From NCBI GenBank assembly GCA_003136295.1, contig PLDZ01000048.1:51810-61991 (forward strand): a DNA stretch of 10,182 bases. The letters run 5' to 3'. How positions within the stretch are numbered: the first letter of the stretch is position 1; each line of letters opens with the position of its first letter. A program made the position numbers and the translations under genes. Below, one piece after another: positions 5,186 to 10,182 of this stretch. The notes under the pieces were generated by a model. The model saw nothing but the letters and a program-made list of their open reading frames with translations. It was not told the origin of the DNA and did no database searches. The stretch is from Candidatus Dormiibacterota bacterium (GTDB lineage Bacteria; Chloroflexota; Dormibacteria; Aeolococcales; Aeolococcaceae).

Positions 5186-6631
5186 ATGACAACCGAGGCC
5201 GGCTCCGCCCGGGACGTCGCCTTCGGTCTGCCGCGGGCTGCTGACGAATGTGTCGACCTCGACGGTGTGGTCCGGCCAGCGTATACCGAGCTACTCGCGA
5301 CCCTCGAGCGCGCCGCAAGCACCCTGCCCCAGATCCGCCGCGATGCGCAGCAGTGGTTCGCCGACCGGGGGGTCACCTTCGGCGTTCCCACTGAGGGCGT
5401 CGCCCCCATCTTTCCGTTCGACCCGGTGCCGCGGGTCCTCTCATCGGGTGAGTGGCGATCCATCAACCGCGCGCTGTCGCAGCGCGCCATGGCGCTCGAC
5501 CTCTTCGTCTCCGACTGCTATGGCTCGCAGCGGGCAATCCGTCATGGCGTGGTGCCCGGACGTCTCGTCTACAGCAGCACCGGCTACCTCCGCGACATCG
5601 TCGGCATCCGCCCGCCCCGGGCGACCTGGTGCCACGTCTCCGGCATTGATGTGGTGCGCGTCAAGGGGACGTTCCACGTGCTTGAGGACAACGTGCGCAT
5701 ACCGAGCGGCATCGCGTACGCGCTCGAGTCCCGGCGCGCGATGGAGTCGCTGGCGCCGGACTGGTTCGAACTGACACCCGTCCGGCCGATCCACGGCTAC
5801 ACGGGCCGGCTCCGTCGCATCCTGCAGCGCATCGCCCCACGACAATGGGACGCGGACATCGTCGTGCTCACCCCGGGTTCATTCAACGCCGCGTACTACG
5901 AGCACCGACTCCTCGCCGACGAGATGAACGCCACGCTCGTCGAGGGACACGAGCTCATCGTGGCCGAGGATGAAGTCTTCCGTCGCGACTCGGAGGGAGT
6001 CGCACAGCACGTCGACGTGATCTACTCGCGCGTCAACAGTGAATGGCTCGATCCGCTCGTGTTCCGCCGAGATTCGATGCTCGGAGCGCCGGGACTGATC
6101 GAGGCGTGGCGCCGTGGCAATGTCGCCATCGCCAACGCGCCCGGAACGGGGGTCGCCGACGACAAGGTGATCTACCCCTACGTTCCGGCGATGATCCGCT
6201 ACTACCTCGGCGAGGAGCCGCTCATGGACAACGTGCCCACCTACGACCTCACCGACCCGCAACAGCACGCGCACGTTGTGGCCAACATCGGCAGCATGGT
6301 GCTGAAGCCGGTGGATGCCAGCGGTGGTTATGGAATCCACTTCGGGAGGCTCATGTCATCGGCCGAGCGCACCAGCGTTCTCGACGGAGTCATGGCCAAT
6401 CCCCGGCAGTGGCTCGCCCAGGAGGAGGTGACACTCAGCCGGGCCGTGTGCCTGCGAGGCGGCGGCGGATTCGAGCCACGCGTCGTCGACCTGCGTCCGT
6501 TCGTGCTGCTCGACGAGCGGCCCTGGATCGTGCCGGGCGGTCTGACCCGCGTGGCCGGCGACCCCGACGAGCTCGTCGTCAACTCCTCACAGGGAGGCGG
6601 GAGTAAGGACACATGGGTACTGACACGCTGA
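5186..6631 (+). CDS. Circularly permuted ATP-grasp protein (CP_ATPgrasp type 2)
   Basis: The product is 481 residues, the usual size of the stand-alone family (PF14403-like). Marker motifs in order: ITF-like GVTFGV (62-67), FPFDPVPR (76-83), LEDNVRIPSG (166-175), NAPGTGVADDKVIYPYVP (317-334), VLKPVDASGGYGIHFG (372-387), AQEEVTLS (411-418), DLRPF (435-439) and NSSQGGGSKDTWVL (466-479). Known of the family: it is predicted to be an ATP-dependent carboxylate-amine (peptide-bond-forming) ligase. It is usually encoded with an alpha-E domain protein and transglutaminases, and its product has not been established to my knowledge. No alpha-E domain is fused here or encoded nearby. ATG 5186 is chosen because family similarity begins soon after and a TACTGT box lies 6 bases upstream; GGGGAG (5168-5173) is rather distant as a ribosome site. 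A GTG at 5135 would add 17 unlikely residues. It overlaps TG3 by 19 bases. Confidence 0.93.
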   Translation: MTTEAGSARDVAFGLPRAADECVDLDGVVRPAYTELLATLERAASTLPQIRRDAQQWFADRGVTFGVPTEGVAPIFPFDPVPRVLSSGEWRSINRALSQRAMALDLFVSDCYGSQRAIRHGVVPGRLVYSSTGYLRDIVGIRPPRATWCHVSGIDVVRVKGTFHVLEDNVRIPSGIAYALESRRAMESLAPDWFELTPVRPIHGYTGRLRRILQRIAPRQWDADIVVLTPGSFNAAYYEHRLLADEMNATLVEGHELIVAEDEVFRRDSEGVAQHVDVIYSRVNSEWLDPLVFRRDSMLGAPGLIEAWRRGNVAIANAPGTGVADDKVIYPYVPAMIRYYLGEEPLMDNVPTYDLTDPQQHAHVVANIGSMVLKPVDASGGYGIHFGRLMSSAERTSVLDGVMANPRQWLAQEEVTLSRAVCLRGGGGFEPRVVDLRPFVLLDERPWIVPGGLTRVAGDPDELVVNSSQGGGSKDTWVLTR

Positions 6632-7521
6632 CCTACTCGGTGTCGCACCGCACGGTCCTGCGCTACACCGCCAAGGTGAGCCTCTCGTACAACGAGGTGC
6701 GCATGCGTCCTCGCGACCGCGGATCGCAGCGCACCCTGGCGTTCTCACTCTTGAGCAAGCCTTGGGCGGTGCCCCGCAGCCGGGTCGACTACTTCGGTAA
6801 TTTCGTCCACCGCGTCGACGTCACGACGCCCCACGACATGCTCGAATTCACCGTCGACGCCGTTGTCGAGAACACAGAACCGCGACGCCGTCGGCTCGCG
6901 TACTGGGATCAGGATGCGCTCGCGAGCGACCCACGCCTCGAGTACATGCTCCCGAGTCCCCGAGTGCCCCTGGCGGACAACACCCGGTCGCTCTGGCAGG
7001 AGTGGAACGGCGCTGACAGGAGCTTCGACAGCATCCTGGCAACGGCGCAGCGCATCCCGCGCGAGCTGCGCTATGTGAGCGGCGCCACAACCGTGGAATC
7101 AAGCATCGACGACCTCCTTGCAGGAGGCGCCGGAGTGTGCCAGGACTTCACCCATCTCTTCCTCGCGATGGTCCGCGGGGCGGGATGGCCGGCGCGATAT
7201 GTGAGCGGCTACCTCGGGCCCGTCGACGAGGAGAGAGTGGTCGAAGGGCAATCGCACGCATGGGTCGAGATCTGCGGCTCCGACGGTCGCTGGCTCGGAC
7301 TTGACCCGACCCTTGGACAGCACGTCGGTGCGCATCATCTCCGGCTGGCGGTTGGCCGGGACTATGGCGACGTCGCACCGCACCACGGTCTCTTCTTCGG
7401 AGCGGCCTCGGGCGCACCACCCGAGGTGACCGTGCGAATCGCTCGAATGTCCAACCAGCAGGTGGACCAGGTCGAGCATCACGCCGCGGTGCACTGGCAG
7501 CAACAGCAACAGCAGCAATAA
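6613..7521 (+). CDS. Transglutaminase-like protein TG3 with poly-glutamine tail
   Basis: The product is 302 residues. An N-terminal beta domain (YSVSHRTVLRYTAKVSLSYN, 8-27; VDYFGNFVHR, 58-67) resembles the bacterial transglutaminase N domain seen in TG1. The core has the full catalytic set: Cys176 in GAGVCQDFTH, His215 in QSHAWVE and Asp231 in LDPTLG. LAVGRDYGDVAP (245-256) closes the fold. No signal peptide or membrane helix is seen. The last residues are H-W followed by seven glutamines (296-302, bases 7498-7518), outside the folded core and unusual for the family. The ATG lies inside the end of the ATP-grasp gene, with GGGAG (6599-6603) 9 bases before it, so the two are co-translated. The pairing implies TG3 acts on the same molecule as the ligase, for example cutting or transferring its product. 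This role is inferred. Confidence 0.94.
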   Translation: MGTDTLTYSVSHRTVLRYTAKVSLSYNEVRMRPRDRGSQRTLAFSLLSKPWAVPRSRVDYFGNFVHRVDVTTPHDMLEFTVDAVVENTEPRRRRLAYWDQDALASDPRLEYMLPSPRVPLADNTRSLWQEWNGADRSFDSILATAQRIPRELRYVSGATTVESSIDDLLAGGAGVCQDFTHLFLAMVRGAGWPARYVSGYLGPVDEERVVEGQSHAWVEICGSDGRWLGLDPTLGQHVGAHHLRLAVGRDYGDVAPHHGLFFGAASGAPPEVTVRIARMSNQQVDQVEHHAAVHWQQQQQQQ

Positions 7522-7525
7522 ACGC

Positions 7526-8545
7526 TCAGGTCCAGGGTCGCGCCGACCTTGCCGCCCAGTAGGCCTCGGCCGGCTCCGCGATATCCGGAATCTCGGCGGC
7601 ACCGATGTCCAGCGCGTGCAGATTGCTGATCAACTGTTCGACGGTCGCCGCTCCGCTGAGGACGACCGAAGCCCACGGCTGCGCGAGCGCCGCCGCGATC
7701 GCGAGGGCGTCGGGCGCCAGTCCTGATGCGGCGGCGGCACGGCCGAGCGGGCTCTCGGGATCGCCAGCGTCTCCGGCGCGAGTGAGCCTGCCGTTGGCCA
7801 CCGCCTCCTTCACGATCACCGCCCATCCAGCTGCGAAAGCTTCGCTGAGCGCTGGCCCGGCTGACGGCTCGAGCACGTTCCAGGTCGCCTGCACCGACGA
7901 GAACAAGGGCACGCCGTCGACGCGCGCCTCGAGTGCCCCGCCGATGGCGTCCGCCTGTTTCGGACCGGTGGTCGTGATGCCGAGCAGCAGGCCGTCACGT
8001 CGGCACCGCGCGAGCGCAGCAAGCAGCGGCCCATCCTCCAGCACGCCTGACTCGATCGTGAGCGAGTGCACCTGGTAGAGGTGAAGGTGGTCGCGGAGCA
8101 GTGCACGGGTCTCGGCGTACTGGCGCTCGAAGGTCGCCAGCGAAAGGTCCTTGACCTCCTGCACGGGTGCGCTGAGGTCCCATCCCCCGACATAGGTGTA
8201 TCCCCACTTGGAGCCGATCACCAGGTCATCGACGGCCCCGCGGCTCGCGATCCATTGACTGAGAAACTCTTCGGCCAACCCGTAGGAGCGTGCGACGTCG
8301 ACGTAGCGCACGCCGGCGGCGTACGCGGCGTCAAGCAACTTCGAGGTCCGCTCGCGGAACGCGCCTTCGGAGCGGTCATTCCCGAGGTCGGCGGCGCGAT
8401 TGGCAGTGATGTACGCGGGGCGTCCGATCGCCGCCAGCCCTAGTCCGATACGGCTTACGGTCGGCCCGTCACGCCCAAGTTTCGTCCGGTTATGCGAAGA
8501 ATCGGCTGGGACCCAGCGGACGTCGGGCTCGAGCATGCGGCACAT
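7526..8545 (-). CDS. Aldo/keto reductase
   Basis: The product is 339 residues from ATG 8545, a (beta/alpha)8 oxidoreductase that uses NAD(P)H on aldehydes, ketones or sugars. The family start TKLGRDGPTVSRIGLGLA is at 21-38. The catalytic tetrad is complete: Asp83 and Tyr88 in VDVARSYG, Lys113 in IGSKWGY and His160 in LYQVHS. The C-terminal cofactor segment VVLSGAATVEQLISN (294-308) is in place, followed by PAEAYWAAR. Its nearest look is to aldo/keto reductases of the sugar-dehydrogenase/Tas-like kind; the substrate cannot be told. The start is uncertain: no clear ribosome site precedes ATG 8545, ATG 8536 or GTG 8599, and all give a tail before the fold. It converges on TG3 with four bases between the genes and lies 78 bases downstream of the ice-binding gene on the same strand. 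Confidence 0.92.
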   Translation of the reverse strand: MCRMLEPDVRWVPADSSHNRTKLGRDGPTVSRIGLGLAAIGRPAYITANRAADLGNDRSEGAFRERTSKLLDAAYAAGVRYVDVARSYGLAEEFLSQWIASRGAVDDLVIGSKWGYTYVGGWDLSAPVQEVKDLSLATFERQYAETRALLRDHLHLYQVHSLTIESGVLEDGPLLAALARCRRDGLLLGITTTGPKQADAIGGALEARVDGVPLFSSVQATWNVLEPSAGPALSEAFAAGWAVIVKEAVANGRLTRAGDAGDPESPLGRAAAASGLAPDALAIAAALAQPWASVVLSGAATVEQLISNLHALDIGAAEIPDIAEPAEAYWAARSARPWT

Positions 8546-8623
8546 AGTGATCGCGAAGCCACATCTCTGGGAAGGTTCGGAGGTGGCCGCGATCGGCACG
8601 CGCCGAGTTTCGAAGCAGTCGGA

Positions 8624-9505
8624 CTAGCTCCACCGGCGCCGGCGGAATGTCAATGCCACAACAAGGAACGCGCCCGAACCGAGCAGCCACGGGGCAAGCG
8701 CGACTGGCGCAGCCCCGGTAGACGGCGTCGATATCGTGGTTGAAGAGGTCGTGCAGACGCCCGTCGGCGGTCTGATGATGTTGGTGTCGAGGGTCAGGGC
8801 ACCATTCCTCGCCAGCGCGCGCCCACCGTTGACGCCGCCGCCGACCCCGATGGTGGCCCCGGTAGTCATGGTGATGCTGGTCAACGCGATGAGGTTACCT
8901 TGGAACGACGTGGCGGTCCCAAGAGTCGCCGAGCTGGTCACCTGCCAGAACACGTTGCAGGAGCTTGCTCGGTTGATGAGCACCACTCGCGCACGGCTCG
9001 CCGTTGTCAGTGCGGAGCCGATCTGGAAGATGAAGACCGAGCTCGTTCGACCCTCTCCGTTGAGGATCAGCGTGCCGGTGAGTTGGGCCGAAGAACTGAA
9101 ATGGTAGACACCGGGAGTGAGCGTCTTGCCTCCCAGATTGACACCCGACATGTTCTTGAAAGGCGTGGCCTTGGCGGCGTCGTTATAGGTGGTGACCAGG
9201 TCGGTTTGCGCCCTGATCGCCACTGCGTTGTCCTCGTCCTTGGCTCCGGTGACCACGCCGGGCGGGAATCCGGTAACCGATGAGGCCTTCTTCGGGCTGA
9301 TCGCCAGGTTGCCCGTTATGGTGGTGGAACCGGTATTTGTGATGGCGGACGCGGCCATGACCGTGAAGTTGCCGGCTGACAGCAGGCGCGGCTGCGCCAC
9401 AGACGCGACCGCGATGCTGGGAAACGCTCCGAGCGCGATCCCGAGGACACATGCGAGGAGGAAAGGACGTCGCGACGCCTTGAGGACACCGAATTGAGCA
9501 GACAC
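8624..9505 (-). CDS. Secreted ice-binding-like protein (DUF3494) with membrane anchor
   Basis: The product is 293 residues. A signal peptide has a basic start (KASRR), a hydrophobic core (FLLACVLGIALG, 15-26) and likely cleavage near AVA-S (34/35). The DUF3494 (PF11999, ice-binding, discontinuous beta-solenoid) domain spans about 40-245: LLSAGNFTVMAASAITNTGS, ITGNLAISP, TGFPPGVVTG, the helix-forming AQTDLVTTYNDAA, TLTPGVYHFSSSAQLTGTLI, SVFIFQIGSALTT, CNVFWQVTSSATLGT, FQGNLIALTSITMTTGATI and GRALARNGALTLDTN. A Ser/Thr-rich linker (about 251-265) leads to a hydrophobic helix (266-287) and RRRRW, so it stays anchored in the membrane facing out; there is no LPxTG. Family members bind ice and inhibit recrystallisation, but some relatives may serve adhesion. 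GTG 9505 is in frame with the signal peptide. Glycine-rich residues 220-226 appear inserted. Confidence 0.93.
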   Translation of the reverse strand: MSAQFGVLKASRRPFLLACVLGIALGAFPSIAVASVAQPRLLSAGNFTVMAASAITNTGSTTITGNLAISPKKASSVTGFPPGVVTGAKDEDNAVAIRAQTDLVTTYNDAAKATPFKNMSGVNLGGKTLTPGVYHFSSSAQLTGTLILNGEGRTSSVFIFQIGSALTTASRARVVLINRASSCNVFWQVTSSATLGTATSFQGNLIALTSITMTTGATIGVGGGVNGGRALARNGALTLDTNIIRPPTGVCTTSSTTISTPSTGAAPVALAPWLLGSGAFLVVALTFRRRRWS

Positions 9506-9511
9506 AGAACC

Positions 9512-9527
9512 GCCAGCATGCGCTGGC
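9512..9527 (-). promoter_or_regulatory. Leader hairpin between SD-like site and GTG of the ice-binding gene
   Basis: On the leftward strand GCCAGC-GCAT-GCTGGC forms a perfect 6-bp stem with a 4-base loop. AAAAAAGGGA (9537-9528) precedes it and GGTTCT-GTG follows. The GGGAG ribosome-site candidate is 21 bases from the GTG when unfolded, but about 6 bases when the stem is closed. TATAAA (9540-9535) could be a -10 box, though that would start the mRNA almost at the hairpin. Confidence 0.4.
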
Positions 9528-9642
9528 TCCCTTTTTTATACGGTGCGCTAGCGTACGTATGGGAATGAAATCGGGACCGATGCGCGACCAATCCCTTCTC
9601 TCGGCTGCCCGAACAATGAGCATTCACCATCCCCAGGCTTCC

Positions 9643-10182
9643 TCAGCCGAGGAGAGCGCTCAACTCGCCGGCGGCCGGAGCCGCAGTGCCCAGAAGTGGC
9701 AGCCCGAACGCCAACTCGATCGCGCGAAGGGTGCTGTAGTGGTCACCCACTGTGGCTATCGGCCCACGACCCCTTAGGCCCGCGGAAAGCACGATCATCG
9801 GCACGCGCCCACCGGCGGCATTGCCGCAACAGGATCCCGAAGGGGAGGCATCGTTCTCATCCATCGTGATGATCACGGTGCCGTGATCGGCGAACCACGA
9901 GGATGCGAGCACCGGCGGAAGGTTCGCTCGAAGCCACGCATCCCCCTGGCCGACGCTGCCGTCGTGCATGTCGTGAGCAAGATTCGGTGTGATCCAGACG
10001 AAATCTGGGGGGCGACTGGAATCGAGAGCGGCCACCACGGTGGGCGCACCCGGGTACGGGAGGATGTGCAGCGCGCACGTGGCTCCCAGGTTGTCGCTGA
10101 AGTACATGAACGGGTCGTGCTTTTCGGCGTAGTCGCCCGTGCTCCCGACCTGGTCACACGGGGATGGCATGCCTTCCATGTA
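9643..10182 (-). CDS. Phosphoesterase-family protein (acid phosphatase-like), C-terminal part
   Basis: The frame is open to the window edge, so 179 C-terminal residues are seen and the N-terminus lies beyond 10182. The visible part carries the order typical of PF04185 acid phosphatases / phosphatidylinositol-3-phosphatase-like enzymes: YMEGMPSPC, then KHDPFMYFSDN, then PPDFVWITPNLAHDMHDGS with GDAWL, then GTVIITMDEND, then GGRVPMIVLSAG and a final HYSTLRAIELAFGLP. The His/Asp in N-L-x-H-D-M-H-D and the Asp/Glu in M-D-E-N-D are where this alkaline-phosphatase-like fold binds its metals. Enzymes of this type are usually secreted or on the cell surface and remove phosphate from esters; a signal peptide cannot be checked here. 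The stop is 137 bases upstream of the ice-binding start on the same strand. That gap holds only the ice-binding leader and possible promoter; no convincing terminator is seen. Confidence 0.9.
   Translation of the reverse strand, partial: YMEGMPSPCDQVGSTGDYAEKHDPFMYFSDNLGATCALHILPYPGAPTVVAALDSSRPPDFVWITPNLAHDMHDGSVGQGDAWLRANLPPVLASSWFADHGTVIITMDENDASPSGSCCGNAAGGRVPMIVLSAGLRGRGPIATVGDHYSTLRAIELAFGLPLLGTAAPAAGELSALLG

Noticed and set aside
7498..7518. CAG/CAA tract as a mobile or microsatellite repeat
   Set aside because: Only seven mixed codons, in frame at the very end of TG3; treated as a protein feature.
8546..8599. Longer aldo/keto reductase start at GTG 8599
   Set aside because: It adds 18 residues without family similarity and has no ribosome site; ATG 8545 already leaves a tail before the fold.
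9316..9519. ORF from ATG 9519 with a well-spaced GGGAG, in another frame than the ice-binding protein
   Set aside because: Its product is a Ser/Arg-rich shadow. The signal peptide and DUF3494 domain are continuous in the GTG 9505 frame, so no frameshift is needed. A short regulatory overlapping leader ORF cannot be excluded.

Overview
This is a high-GC window from what is most likely a member of the Actinomycetota. Reasons: strongly GC-rich third codon positions, GTG starts, tight GTGA/ATGA overlaps, a small OB-fold protein of a type common in that phylum, and candidate leaderless starts. Genus cannot be told from the sequence. No rRNA, tRNA, CRISPR array, insertion sequence or phage gene is visible, and no gene-free stretch exceeds 140 bases.

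Left part (1-3206). The window opens in the last 80 codons of a GlpC-type Fe-S oxidoreductase. A 77-residue protein of unknown function is coupled to it by an ATGA overlap. A convergent TetR-family repressor follows, divergent from a 14-helix DHA2-type drug exporter. Their shared promoter region holds two copies of the same dyad, CGGARC-N4-GYTCCG, exactly 32 bp apart. One lies between a good -35 and -10, so a repressor-controlled efflux pair is the natural reading. A small OB-fold protein lies downstream.

Middle part (3233-7521). This is the most interesting block: three different transglutaminase-like proteins and one circularly permuted ATP-grasp enzyme in two divergent, tightly overlapping operons (TG2-TG1 leftward, ATP-grasp-TG3 rightward). 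Such gene sets are known from comparative genomics as predicted peptide-ligation/modification systems of undetermined product. The alpha-E (DUF403) partner usually found with the ATP-grasp is not here. TG2 has Ala where the other two have their catalytic His, and TG3 ends in seven glutamines. The 112-bp divergent region carries a mirrored GATTCGG...GTAC(A/T)GT element in front of both operons. Its TAC(A/T)GT parts look like -10 boxes placed for leaderless mRNAs.

Right part (7526-10182). All genes here are leftward: a phosphoesterase-family acid phosphatase (N-terminus outside the window), a secreted ice-binding-like (DUF3494) protein with a C-terminal membrane anchor, and an aldo/keto reductase that converges on TG3 with only four bases between. 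The ice-binding gene has a hairpin between its purine-rich Shine-Dalgarno-like stretch and its GTG start.

Gene families are assigned from conserved motifs read by eye; no database search was possible.
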